Shown here: in pieces, positions 35,751-43,989 of the stretch
How the letters are laid out: each line of letters begins with the position of its first letter
Numbering within the stretch: position 1 is the first letter of the stretch
From: CBDFNC01 sp965249895
Lineage (GTDB): Bacteria; Pseudomonadota; Gammaproteobacteria; Enterobacterales; CBDFNC01
Assembly (NCBI GenBank): GCA_965249895.1
Contig: CBDFNC010000003.1
Span: 248,001-312,000, forward strand
DNA: 64,000 nucleotides
Direction: 5' to 3'
Notes under the pieces: model-generated
The model's input: only the letters and a program-made list of their open reading frames with translations
Told to the model about the DNA's origin: nothing
Databases searched by the model: none
Position numbers and translations under genes: made by a program

Positions 35751-36317
35751 CTATTTATTCTCCAGCAAAAATTCACCTGGGTTGAGGTAGAACATCTTCT
35801 TCCAACCCTGAGTGGAAGAGTCTATTCGCCATGGATAGGGTAATAAGGTAAAAATTGAGTAGTGCACGTGGGCTTGTTTGCCCGCTGCATTACCCGAATC
35901 TCCCACCGTGCCAATGGGCTCGCCAGCCTTGACCCAGTCCCCCTGCAGCGCTTTAAACGTATCCAGATGCGCGTAATAGTGCAATCGCCACTTTGCTCCC
36001 AGTATCAAGTACACTTTACCTCCGATACTGTTTTGACTCCGATATACCACCCAGCCAGAAGTGGCCGCCAGTAAGGGAGTGCCTTTTTTAGCGAATATAT
36101 CTATGCCTTTGTGTACGCCTGAGGCCCCCCAGGGCTCATACCAGAAAGTTTGCTGGTGCCAGTCCGTCGACGCCCCTCCTTGCACTGGGATCCGCTGTGA
36201 CTCTGGCCAGCTAGCCACCAATAACAACCCGACTAATAACACCAGCATAATAAATCTGATGAGCAATCTGGTTTTGTTTTGTTCGCTAAACAAAGGAGCA
36301 TCCACCGCACAATCCAC
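35751..36317 (-). CDS. Membrane-anchored M23 (LytM-type) peptidase
   Basis: A 188-residue protein with one N-terminal membrane anchor (about residues 19-37, LIRFIMLVLLVGLLLVASW) and a zinc endopeptidase domain. Metal ligands are visible in GVHKGIDIF (HxxxD) and AHVHYSIF (HxH), with the third catalytic histidine in YYAHLDTF. The ligand set is complete, so it may cut cell-wall peptides rather than being a degenerate activator. It ends 9 bp from the helicase gene and is divergent from tag. Confidence 0.88.
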   Translation of the reverse strand: MDCAVDAPLFSEQNKTRLLIRFIMLVLLVGLLLVASWPESQRIPVQGGASTDWHQQTFWYEPWGASGVHKGIDIFAKKGTPLLAATSGWVVYRSQNSIGGKVYLILGAKWRLHYYAHLDTFKALQGDWVKAGEPIGTVGDSGNAAGKQAHVHYSIFTLLPYPWRIDSSTQGWKKMFYLNPGEFLLENK

Positions 36318-36418
36318 TTAAGATAAAATATTTTTAGTTTACCTTTACGTGACAAAAATTGCGCATCGAAAAAACTTCCTTTAGATTAGTAAAATCAATA
36401 ATTCAGGGATATAGAAAA

Positions 36419-36988
36419 ATGATCACCAGATGCAGCTGGGCGCAAGGGTCGGAGGCCGAGCAAAACTACCATGATAATGAATGGGGAAAACCTGTTTATG
36501 ATGACCGACTGCTTTTTGAATTTCTGATCCTGGAAGGTGCTCAGGCGGGGCTTAGCTGGATAACAATACTCAACAAACGGGACAACTACCGGCAGGTTTT
36601 CGATAATTTCGAACCTAACCTGGTAGCATTATACCAGCAAGATAAAATAGATGAGCTGTTGAAAAACCCGGGTATAGTCAGGAATAAACTCAAGGTGAAT
36701 TCCACCGTAAAAAACGCCAAAGCCTTCCTCAATATACAGCAGGAGTTTGGTAGCTTTAGCGATTATCTATGGTCATTTGTCAGTGGGCAGCCCATCCAAA
36801 ATAGCTGGGTAAGTAAAGAACTGGTACCCGCTAGTACCGAGCTATCGGATAAATTAAGCAAGGACCTAAAAAAACGAGGGTTTAGCTTTGTCGGTACGAC
36901 GATTTGTTATTCACTGATGCAGGCTGTGGGTCTTATTAACGATCACACCACTGACTGCTTTCGACATCAGCAGCTAACTGAAAAATAG
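36419..36988 (+). CDS. tag: DNA-3-methyladenine glycosylase I
   Basis: A 189-residue constitutive alkylation-repair glycosylase (E. coli Tag 187). It carries the family zinc ligands C5 (TRCSWA), H18 (NYHDNEWG) and the C-terminal His-x3-Cys in NDHTTDCFRHQ, and the base-recognition stretch LILEGAQAGLSWITIL. The frame is open upstream to 36359, but the ATG at 36419 matches the conserved N-terminus. Confidence 0.96.
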   Translation: MITRCSWAQGSEAEQNYHDNEWGKPVYDDRLLFEFLILEGAQAGLSWITILNKRDNYRQVFDNFEPNLVALYQQDKIDELLKNPGIVRNKLKVNSTVKNAKAFLNIQQEFGSFSDYLWSFVSGQPIQNSWVSKELVPASTELSDKLSKDLKKRGFSFVGTTICYSLMQAVGLINDHTTDCFRHQQLTEK

Positions 36989-37015
36989 AGCCCTGCACTG
37001 GTAAAATGGGGAAGA

Positions 37016-37031
37016 TGTTTCATGTGGAACG
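37016..37031. promoter_or_regulatory. Degenerate parS-like palindrome
   Basis: TGTTTCATGTGGAACG matches the parS sequence at 17886 at 13 of 16 positions. It sits at the 3' end of the XRE-GNAT gene. It could be a weak ParB site or chance. Confidence 0.35.
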
Positions 37032-37970
37032 TTTTCCCCTGTATAAATTAAGCAAAGTCGTACAGGACAAAAGATCATTACGTGCGACAAAACCCAGTAT
37101 ATAGCTCACTCGTTTATTGCCAAGTTTGACGCCAGCCTTAGCATCATTAACCTCTGTCCCGTATCCAATCACGCTGTGATTTATAAAGTTTAACAATTTG
37201 ACCCCTAGGTCGGTTCTGACCTTTAAGCCGAAGGACAATATATGTTCATCTTCGCCAACATGCTGGAATAATTGACAATATATATCTTCGCTAATATGAC
37301 CGCCACCATGGTAGGCTGAGATAACAAATAAACAACCCGCTTCATCCTTATCGGCTAACATGCAGGTGGATATATCCTCGTCCAATATATCACCAGACAT
37401 AAGCTGTTCGAAATATCTCGGCTGCAACTTTATAGCCACCAGATGACCTGCAATAATTCCTTCATAGAAGTAATAAACCATAAGTGAAGAAGGGAAAGAT
37501 TGCAGTCTTTTAACCTGTTCAACTGCCCAATGATCCTCTCCCCAACTCACGTTATTTTGATAACTCACCAGATGCACCGCGCTTTGCTGAGCTAATTCCC
37601 CGTCAAGTATTACCCGATCAAATTCGAAATCCAGATGGGGTAAGTAGGGATGAGCCCCAATCAGCGTCTTTACTTTTCCCCTTTCTAATAACAGTCGCTG
37701 AAAGCGGCTGATACCCTGTAAATTTTTGATACTAAAGCCTGGATCCCCTAACAACAGGTGAGGCTGTCCACCAAAAAATAGGATTAACTCCACCTGGCGG
37801 CGCAGACTTGGGCTCACCTTACCTCTTTCCCAGCGACTCACTGTGAGGGAGTCCAGTTCACTGAACTCTTCACTATGGGCTCGCAAATTATCAGCTAGTT
37901 CCTCCTGGGATAAACCACTAATTTTACGCTGTTTAACTAAATACTCGGCAATATTATGAAACGGCTGCAA
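37020..37970 (-). CDS. XRE regulator with C-terminal GNAT-like domain
   Basis: A 316-residue protein. Residues 5-70 form a Cro/CI-type helix-turn-helix (LVKQRKISGLSQEELADNL ... LTVSRWERGKVSP). The remaining ~240 residues resemble a GNAT acetyltransferase fold in outline, with a strand like YFYEGIIAGHLVAIKL and a following LFVISAYHGGGHISEDI segment in the place of the acetyl-CoA loop, but the canonical R/Q-x-x-G-x-G/A is not obvious. I infer a regulator carrying an acyl-CoA-binding or acetyltransferase-like sensor. The stop codon lies in a parS-like palindrome. Confidence 0.7.
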   Translation of the reverse strand: MQPFHNIAEYLVKQRKISGLSQEELADNLRAHSEEFSELDSLTVSRWERGKVSPSLRRQVELILFFGGQPHLLLGDPGFSIKNLQGISRFQRLLLERGKVKTLIGAHPYLPHLDFEFDRVILDGELAQQSAVHLVSYQNNVSWGEDHWAVEQVKRLQSFPSSLMVYYFYEGIIAGHLVAIKLQPRYFEQLMSGDILDEDISTCMLADKDEAGCLFVISAYHGGGHISEDIYCQLFQHVGEDEHILSFGLKVRTDLGVKLLNFINHSVIGYGTEVNDAKAGVKLGNKRVSYILGFVARNDLLSCTTLLNLYRGKRST

Positions 37971-38098
37971 GAATGCCCCTTTTGTTTACCAGCAAAGTGA
38001 AGATAGGCAAGGTGCGAAATTAATTTATCCGCCATGCCCTCAATAATAATCAACAAGTAAGCCAGAATGAAAGCCGTAACCAGAACCGGAGACCCATA

Positions 38099-38887
38099 AT
38101 GAACAATAAACCACTAAAACTAACCACTTTGTTACTCGTTTCAGCATTAGCCGCCGGATGCGCCTCCACAGCATCGGAAGACAAAGGTGCAAACCAAGGC
38201 ATAAAGACAGGAGCTATTAGTGGCGCATTAGTGGGATTAACCATGGGAGCACTGACAGGAGATGCAAGTCTTGCAATGAAGGGAGCAGTTATGGGAGGTG
38301 TCACAGGTGGAGCTGCCGGAGCAGTAGCTGACTATGAAAACTCCCGGGAAGACCACAGAACAGAAACACTAGCAGCAGCAATCGCTCAGCCAAAAGCGAC
38401 TCAAACTACTTCTGCCGACACAACCAAGCATACTCAACACCTTGATAAGCTGGTGGGACAATGGCGGGTAGATATCTGGACACTGGATAAACAGGGTAAT
38501 AAGCTTTATGCCGATGGCAAAGCACTAGGTAGCTTAAACAGCACCAGCGAAGCCAAGATTAGCCTAAATGATATAAAGGTGAAAGGCTCACAAGCAGTGC
38601 TGACCGGTGAAACCCTGATAGGTTATAGCCACAACACTGGGCATACCCTCAAAGCCAGCACTTCAGTTAGTGAGGGTGAAGTCAGCTTCAGTGGAGAATA
38701 TCAGCCGAATCACAATCGCTATAACTTCTATCCCGTCAGTCAGGTTAACCGAACCGATATTCATCCATCTCAACTCAGGGTGGAAATGCGATTTGCCTGT
38801 AGCCAGGTGTGGTTAGTTGAAACCTATCTGGAAAAAGATGGGAAGGAACAACAGATCCAGTCTTATCGGTTTACCAAAACCGGCTAA
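38099..38887 (+). CDS. Glycine-zipper lipoprotein
   Basis: A 262-residue lipoprotein with a signal ending AAGC (cysteine at 21). Residues ~30-80 form a glycine-zipper hairpin (ISGALVGLTMGALTG ... MGGVTGGAAGAVADY) typical of outer-membrane-associated proteins. The C-terminal part starting HLDKLVGQWRVDIW looks like a lipocalin-like beta domain (DUF1579-type in outline). Its 3' end is included in an exact 142-bp tandem duplication, leaving a copy of the last ~33 codons downstream without a start. Function unknown. Confidence 0.8.
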   Translation: MNNKPLKLTTLLLVSALAAGCASTASEDKGANQGIKTGAISGALVGLTMGALTGDASLAMKGAVMGGVTGGAAGAVADYENSREDHRTETLAAAIAQPKATQTTSADTTKHTQHLDKLVGQWRVDIWTLDKQGNKLYADGKALGSLNSTSEAKISLNDIKVKGSQAVLTGETLIGYSHNTGHTLKASTSVSEGEVSFSGEYQPNHNRYNFYPVSQVNRTDIHPSQLRVEMRFACSQVWLVETYLEKDGKEQQIQSYRFTKTG

Positions 38888-39072
38888 TCGAACTAAAGAC
38901 TTGTTGGTCCAGGCCAACAAGTCACCTAAACGATTTGCCTGTAGCCAGGTGTGGTTAGTTGAAACCTATCTGGAAAAAGATGGGAAGGAACAACAGATCC
39001 AGTCTTATCGGTTTACCAAAACCGGCTAATCGAACTAAAGACTTGTTGGTCCAGGCCAACAAGTCACCTAAA
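38789..39072 (+). repeat. Perfect 142-bp tandem duplication
   Basis: 38789-38930 and 38931-39072 are identical by eye at all 142 positions. Each unit holds the lipoprotein's last ~32 codons, its stop and a 10-bp hairpin (GACTTGTTGG/CCAACAAGTC at 38898-38923 and 39040-39065). The second copy is a non-expressed gene tail. Perfect identity implies a recent event. Confidence 0.95.
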
Positions 39073-39195
39073 CAGGTTGCGCTATTCACTCTATCAGCAT
39101 AATATTTAGTCAATTTTCTCAAGGCGTTAACCATAGATGAAGTAATAACCTGAATTTTGAGCTTTTCTCCATAAACAAAATTTAAGGTTAGATCT

Positions 39196-40773
39196 ATGTG
39201 TACAAATCCGTCCTCCGTGGCGTTACAAGCCCGTTCTATCAGTTTTTCTTTTTCAGCCACTAGCCCACTTTTTACTGGCCTGGAACTGAACCTGCCCTTT
39301 ACCAATCACGCACTGGTTGGCAAAAATGGGGCAGGGAAAACCATTCTAGGGAAAGTACTTGCCCTGCAAATAAAACCCCTTAAAGGGGAAGTAAAGCACT
39401 TCACTAAGCTGGGTTACTTACCTCAACAGGCTATCACTCATACCAAGCAAACCATAGCCCAATATTTACACAGGGATCTCCAGCTTGATGCCCTGACCCG
39501 TATCCATAAGGGGAGTTGTGACGAAAGTGACTTTTCACTGGTGGGTGATAACTGGTTATTGGAGCAGGAGCTGGCACAACTATTGGACAGTTACTCCCTG
39601 CCGAAAAATCCTCAGCAGCCACTGACAGACCTCAGTGGTGGCCAGCAGACACGTCTGGCGTTGCTTAAACTAGAGCTGGATAATAATGATTACCTGATCC
39701 TGGACGAACCCAGTAACCATCTGGACTATTCCGCGCGGCAATGGTTATACCACTGGATGGAGCAACAACAAGGTTTGCTGGTTATCAGCCATGACAGGGA
39801 ATTACTCGCCAAGGTAGAGCATATACACGAACTATCCGAAGGGAAACTCATCTCTTATGGGGGTGGTCTTTCCCTTTATCAGTCTCAAAAAACCTTACAA
39901 TTAAACGCGATACAACAGAGAGTGGAGCAAGCCGGTAGTCAGTTCAAGCAGCTTAAAAAGAGCCATCAGCAACAGAAAGAGAAACACCAACAAAGCCAAA
40001 AACAAGGAAAAAAATTAAGGGACGGTAGCCAGAGTAAGATATTGCTCGATAAGAAGAAAAACAACAGCGAGAACACCCAGAAACGCCTCAGACTGCAACA
40101 GGAAAAATCAATGGTCCAGGCTAAACAGGAGGTGACTCAATATCAGCAATTATTGGCTCGAGTAGATCCATTAACCCTGCCACTCACCACACCAAACAAG
40201 CAAACTGGACTTTTATTGCAACTTGATACGATTTCACTGCCGTTTACCTTACACCAAGGCATAAGCGGCCAGGTTTATGGCGGAGATAGGATCCACCTAA
40301 AAGGAAAAAATGGCAGTGGTAAATCCAGCTTACTTAAGGCCATTATGGGTAAACTATCGCCCCACACAGGAAAGATCTCCCGTCTTGCCAGGCTGGCCTT
40401 ACTGGAGCAGGATCAACAATGCCTGGATCCAACCGCCTCAGCCCTGGAAAACTTTACCTTAATATCACCCGGTTGGAACGAAAGCCAATACAGAACCAGG
40501 TTAGCCCAAGTACGGCTTAGAAGAGATAAGGCACTATTACCTGTCAGTCAGCTTAGTGGGGGAGAAAAAGTGAAAGTAGCCCTCACCTGTTTGCTCTGCG
40601 GCCCAACAGCTCCTGACCTTATATTACTGGATGAACCCAATAACCACCTGGACCTGGAGTCCCTGACCTTACTGGAGCAAACCTTAACGGACTATAAAGG
40701 CGCCATTTTGCTGGTGTCTCACGATCAGTATTTTATTGAAAAGCTGGCCATCAAGCAGGAATGGAACCTTTAG
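39196..40773 (+). CDS. ABC-F family ATPase
   Basis: A 525-residue cytosolic protein with two ABC domains and no membrane segment. The first has Walker A GKNGAGKT, signature LSGGQQTRLALL and Walker B LILDEPSNHLD; the second has GKNGSGKSS, LSGGEKVKVAL and LILLDEPNNHLD. Between them (~230-310) is a long, Lys/Gln-rich linker expected to reach into the ribosomal E site. ABC-F proteins act on translating ribosomes (stall relief or antibiotic protection). This one is near the Uup/YheS-like group; subtype undetermined. Confidence 0.9.
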   Translation: MCTNPSSVALQARSISFSFSATSPLFTGLELNLPFTNHALVGKNGAGKTILGKVLALQIKPLKGEVKHFTKLGYLPQQAITHTKQTIAQYLHRDLQLDALTRIHKGSCDESDFSLVGDNWLLEQELAQLLDSYSLPKNPQQPLTDLSGGQQTRLALLKLELDNNDYLILDEPSNHLDYSARQWLYHWMEQQQGLLVISHDRELLAKVEHIHELSEGKLISYGGGLSLYQSQKTLQLNAIQQRVEQAGSQFKQLKKSHQQQKEKHQQSQKQGKKLRDGSQSKILLDKKKNNSENTQKRLRLQQEKSMVQAKQEVTQYQQLLARVDPLTLPLTTPNKQTGLLLQLDTISLPFTLHQGISGQVYGGDRIHLKGKNGSGKSSLLKAIMGKLSPHTGKISRLARLALLEQDQQCLDPTASALENFTLISPGWNESQYRTRLAQVRLRRDKALLPVSQLSGGEKVKVALTCLLCGPTAPDLILLDEPNNHLDLESLTLLEQTLTDYKGAILLVSHDQYFIEKLAIKQEWNL

Positions 40774-40827
40774 TGCTTAATCTGCTCCCTGTGGTTTATA
40801 CCAAGACCAAGGGGAGCATATCAATTA

Positions 40828-41259
40828 CTAATTGTACTTGTTATAAACGCGTACTTTTCCATCTTCCCGGTAGGCATAGACAGTATAAGGCTCACTGCCT
40901 ATATCCATTCCCGGAGCACTTTGCGGCATACCAGGAATAGTTAACCCTAGATCGCTGGGTTTCTCTTTAAGAAAAGACTTCACATCGGCGGCAGGCACAT
41001 GCCCTTCGAAGACGTAACCATCGATGACCAGGGTATGACAGGAAGCTAAGCGTGATGGCACCTTATTGTCCTGTTTCACCTGGCCCATTTCCTCGGTAAC
41101 CACAACGTTAAGGTCAAAACCTGCATCCTGCATATGGGTGATCCAGGCATCGCAGCATTGGCAATATTGAGATTTATAAACCACACCATCCACAGCCCAG
41201 GCGGAAAAGGAAAATAGGGAAAAATAAAGGCTTAGTAGAATTTTTTTGTTGATCAACAT
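40828..41259 (-). CDS. DUF411 periplasmic metal-binding-type protein
   Basis: A 143-residue exported protein with a signal peptide ending at SAWA. The DUF411 pattern is complete: VYKSQYCQCCDAWITHM near the N-terminus and LASCHTLVIDGYVFEGHVPA in the middle. The cysteine cluster and frequent association with copper-resistance genes suggest metal (copper) binding; no biochemical role is firmly fixed. It lies downstream of another small Cys-rich exported protein on the same strand (47-bp gap). An imperfect hairpin (TGCTCCCT / GGGGAGCA, 40790-40821) separates it from the convergent ABC-F gene. Confidence 0.88.
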   Translation of the reverse strand: MLINKKILLSLYFSLFSFSAWAVDGVVYKSQYCQCCDAWITHMQDAGFDLNVVVTEEMGQVKQDNKVPSRLASCHTLVIDGYVFEGHVPAADVKSFLKEKPSDLGLTIPGMPQSAPGMDIGSEPYTVYAYREDGKVRVYNKYN

Positions 41260-41306
41260 AATAGCTCTCCGTTAATTGGATTTTTTAATAACCTTGTTTG
41301 GGAAAA

Positions 41307-41594
41307 CTAGCTGATCCGCGGAGGCCGCAATGGTTTAGCTGAGTAACCAGGAAAGAGGGAAGATTGGTGATCCGAATATAGGTCCTTACTAAAGACCATA
41401 CTCAACAATATACAATCGGAAGACCCCCAAGTGGATAACGGGTTGGGTTGACTTAAATGGCCCGGGCAGCAATCAGCCTTGTCACAAATACTCTCCATCT
41501 GACAATTATTACAAGCTCCTTGCTCTTCTGGTTGCACCCACACAAACCAAGATAGAGTAGAAATCAGATATAGAATGAAAAGGCGTTTTATCAT
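41307..41594 (-). CDS. Small Cys-rich exported protein
   Basis: A 95-residue product beginning MIKRLFILYLISTLSWFVWV, a signal peptide or anchor, followed by CNNCQMESICDKADCCPGHL, six cysteines in ~20 residues. The longer frame to 41663 is unlikely because the signal would be internal. It precedes the DUF411 gene on the same strand, so both may belong to a metal-handling unit. Family not recognised. Confidence 0.55.
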   Translation of the reverse strand: MIKRLFILYLISTLSWFVWVQPEEQGACNNCQMESICDKADCCPGHLSQPNPLSTWGSSDCILLSMVFSKDLYSDHQSSLFPGYSAKPLRPPRIS

Positions 41595-42311
41595 AACTGC
41601 TCGTAACCGGACAACCCGGATATTCTGCCATAAACTGCCGGTGATACGAGGTACTAGTCGCAAAAGTTAAACTTCTTTTGATCTTTAACAAATTAAAAGT
41701 TCAGTCTCAGGCTTGCCTGGCCTGATCCGAGAGATATTGAGTTATCCAGGTCAGTGTATGTCGATGTACTTCTCCGATTGCCTGCAAACTAATATCCGGG
41801 TCATCGAATCTGTCAGCTAACGCAGAGCGATCCAGATTACGCCGCTGAGTGTCGTTTTTATCCCCTGAATCGGGTGAGCAGGACAGTAGCAAAGGCACGA
41901 TAATCAAAGAAAAATCTGCACATATACAAACACCAGCTTTTAATTACCATTCTATGAATAGATAGTGTAAGCAGCACCTGTCCAACCCTTTTCCACAACT
42001 TTAACAACAGGCAAACTCTGGAAGCAAAACAGCAGTTTGATAACACAGTTAAACCCTTGCTTGCCTTGGAACTTCTAGAAGAAGAGCTTATCCCTTCATT
42101 TTTCAGCACAAAATGTTTACTGTATCGGAAGTTATCCGACAACAACTGGAAAGAGCTTTTTACTCGCTCGGTGTCCCTGGGATCTTCCTTGCTGTTCCGG
42201 TGGCTGAACTTTGTGCCGTGTTATTAATCATGAGCTTGCTGATAAATAATCCAGCTTTGCCATAAGAAGTTAACCTGCATATGGATAACCCCACATTTTC
42301 CGGAGTGTATT
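41595..42311. other. Intergenic stretch with weak coding remnants
   Basis: Two weak candidates only. On the minus strand, 41707-41907 (TTG start) reads LIIVPLLLSCSPDSGDKN, a lipobox-like start with a 66-residue product and no ribosome site. On the plus strand, a start-less open frame at 41958-42227 reads FDNTVKPLLALELLEEELIP and NNWKELFTRSVSLGSS, perhaps a relic of a helical protein. Neither is recognised. Confidence 0.3.
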
Positions 42312-42320
42312 TTATCCACG
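42312..42320 (+). promoter_or_regulatory. DnaA-box-like site upstream of mioC
   Basis: TTATCCACG, one mismatch to the consensus TTATCCACA, 41 bp before the mioC ATG. In E. coli the mioC promoter is repressed through a DnaA box, so the position is meaningful. Confidence 0.45.
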
Positions 42321-42360
42321 ATCACCATTAACATAAGTCCGACTTAATGAAGGAACAGAT

Positions 42361-42819
42361 ATGGCCAAGATCAATTTATTAATAGGCACTACCCTGGGCG
42401 GTGCCGAGTATGTCGCCGAAGCATTAATCCCACATATCGAAGCAGCAGGATTTGAGCACGAGTTTCATAGTCCCGTGGAACTTGGGGAGCTGACTCTGGA
42501 TAAAGACAATGTGCTGCTGATTTGTACTTCTACCCATGGCGCCGGAGATTTTCCTGAAACTATTCAACCCTTCTTCGATGGCTTAGTTAGCGACCGTCCC
42601 AGTTTAAAAGGAATTCGCTACGGGGTCATAGGTATTGGGGATTCCAGCTACGATACCTTTTGTGAAGCCGGCAAAAAAATCGATGCCCTGCTGCAGGAAC
42701 TGGGAGCCTGGCAAATCGGCGAGCGGCTGGACATTGATATATTAGCCCATGCAGTGCCAGAAGATCCCGCCGAAGAATGGGTCCCAGGCTGGTTAGAAAC
42801 GTTAAAAGCCAGCTATTGA
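42361..42819 (+). CDS. mioC: Flavodoxin-like protein MioC
   Basis: A 152-residue FMN-binding flavodoxin-fold protein. The phosphate loop GTTLGGAEYVAEAL and the flavin-contacting STHGAGDFPE and GIGDSSYDTFCEAGK, and the end DPAEEWVPGWLETL, match E. coli MioC closely. mioC neighbours oriC and mnmG in enterics; here amrS and decayed genes have been inserted between them. An AAGGAAC ribosome site precedes the ATG. Confidence 0.94.
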   Translation: MAKINLLIGTTLGGAEYVAEALIPHIEAAGFEHEFHSPVELGELTLDKDNVLLICTSTHGAGDFPETIQPFFDGLVSDRPSLKGIRYGVIGIGDSSYDTFCEAGKKIDALLQELGAWQIGERLDIDILAHAVPEDPAEEWVPGWLETLKASY

Positions 42820-43160
42820 GGCCGTGAAAAAATGGTCTTACCAACACCTTTGCGGTAACTCGTCGGCGATTCACCAACCCATTTATTAAATGACGTATAA
42901 AAAGCCGTTTTGGAATTAAAACCAGACTCCATGGCAACATCCAGCACGGACTTGCCTGGATAGTGGCGCAACAGCTTTTTGCTGTGTGCCACTCGGTAGG
43001 CATTGATAAAGTCGGAAAAGGACTGCTGCCCGGCCTGATTCAGGGCAGCAGACACCTGGTGCAGACTAAATCCACATATATCGGCTAATTGCTGCAAACT
43101 GAGTCCATTACGTAAAAATAGCTGCTACTTATCAGCCTGGATATAACTGCGGAAGTGCAT
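42813..43160 (-). pseudogene. AraC-family regulator remnant
   Basis: The C-terminal double helix-turn-helix of an AraC-type regulator is intact (LSLQQLADICGFSLHQVSAA ... LDVAMESGFNSKTAFYTSFN ... SPTSYRKG). Upstream in the same frame comes MHFRSYIQADK, then a TAG, then QLFLRNG, so the frame is broken, and the N-terminal membrane or ligand domain is gone. It overlaps mioC by 7 bp tail to tail. Confidence 0.8.
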
Positions 43161-43624
43161 CCACTACTCAAAGGTGCCTCGAGTCTGTTTATTCCAGGTA
43201 GCGGTCAACTGATCGACGGACAAAAGGCAAAAGCCCTGGGACACTTTGCTCTGGCAGTAAGCAGCAGCCTGAGCAACAAGGATGACTATTGGCAGGACGA
43301 TAAGCGTTACCAGGATGAAAGATAAATCATCAATTCCATCAGTTTGCATGCGGATCTGGCATCCACTGTCTGGCTTAATACCACCTTTTATTCTGCTTAG
43401 GAGAACACTTAAAAGAGGACTACCTGGAGCCGGCTGCTGCCCCCTTCCAATTCGACCAGCTCGCACGACCCAGCTTTTTTATCCCTATGGTCGCCTTTGC
43501 TCTCTATAGTTTTTCCGGCCAGAACAGTTACCGGATAGATCACGTCGGTGTTTCCACCGAACATTACGTCACAGCAGATATACTCGGTAACGGCTTTACG
43601 TCTTCCGGCCAGGCTGGAAAGTAA
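43155..43624 (+). pseudogene. CPBP-like membrane protease remnant
   Basis: Plus-strand relic reading GASSLFIPGSGQLIDGQKAK, ALGHFALAVSSSLSNKDDYW, a TAA, ISLHADLASTVWLNTTFY, a TAG, a frameshift, then LEPAAAPFQFDQLARPSFFI. This order (PGSGQ..G motif, then P-F-Q-F-D-Q ... FFIP) resembles the N-terminal region of a group of CPBP intramembrane proteases; the catalytic E-E-x-x-x-R part is missing. The exact 3' limit is uncertain because the next relic is on the opposite strand. Confidence 0.5.
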
Positions 43625-43868
43625 CCCACATAACGTTTGTCTTATGCCAGTCGGATCACCCTGCTCCAGGGATAAAACTCGACCTCCAGTATTATCCCTT
43701 CAGTTTCTAACACCTTGCTGAGAAGAGTAATGGCGCTCCCCCGATGGGGTAAATCATCACCTGAATAAGGCTGCCAGTTTAACGAGGTTATTCGCCATAC
43801 TTCCGCATATACCGTCGGCAGCAGGATCACTGTAAGAAGCAGGTAAGTATTCGCAGTGTGGTAACCAT
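43591..43868 (-). pseudogene. Family-3 solute-binding protein remnant
   Basis: Minus-strand relic of an amino-acid-type periplasmic binding protein: signal start MVTTLRILTC, a frameshift, LLTVILLPTVYAEVWRITSL, NWQPYSGDDLPHRGSAITLL, FYPWSRVIRLA, a TAA at about 43641, then DKRYVGYFPAWPEDVKP. The order PWSR..LA..KRYVGYFPAWPE is typical for this family. The C-terminal two thirds are absent. Confidence 0.7.
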
Positions 43869-43906
43869 CAAATCGCGGGAATAAAGACAACAATTGTTGC
43901 GGTCTT

Positions 43907-43973
43907 TGTAGGAGTAGATGAAATCTGCGAACACTGCGATCGTGATATTCGCCGAACAAGTCCGGCTCCGACA
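43907..43973. repeat. TGTAGGAG-type intergenic repeat, copy B
   Basis: 67 bp starting TGTAGGAGTAGATGAAATCT and ending GAACAAGTCCGGCTCCGACA. Closest to copy A at 19383. It lies between the binding-protein relic and the amrS stop. Confidence 0.78.
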
Positions 43974-43989
43974 GAAATACTATCCTTCA

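Noticed and set aside
38817..39029. 70-residue plus-strand frame after the lipoprotein
   Set aside because: Created by the 142-bp tandem duplication joining one copy of the gene tail to the next in another frame; no own start signal.
41858..42145. 95-residue minus-strand frame before mioC
   Set aside because: No ribosome site or family pattern; overlaps a more coding-like but start-less plus-strand frame.
43164..43466. 100-residue minus-strand frame upstream of the AraC relic
   Set aside because: Runs antisense to the CPBP-like relic and carries no recognisable AraC N-terminal sequence.
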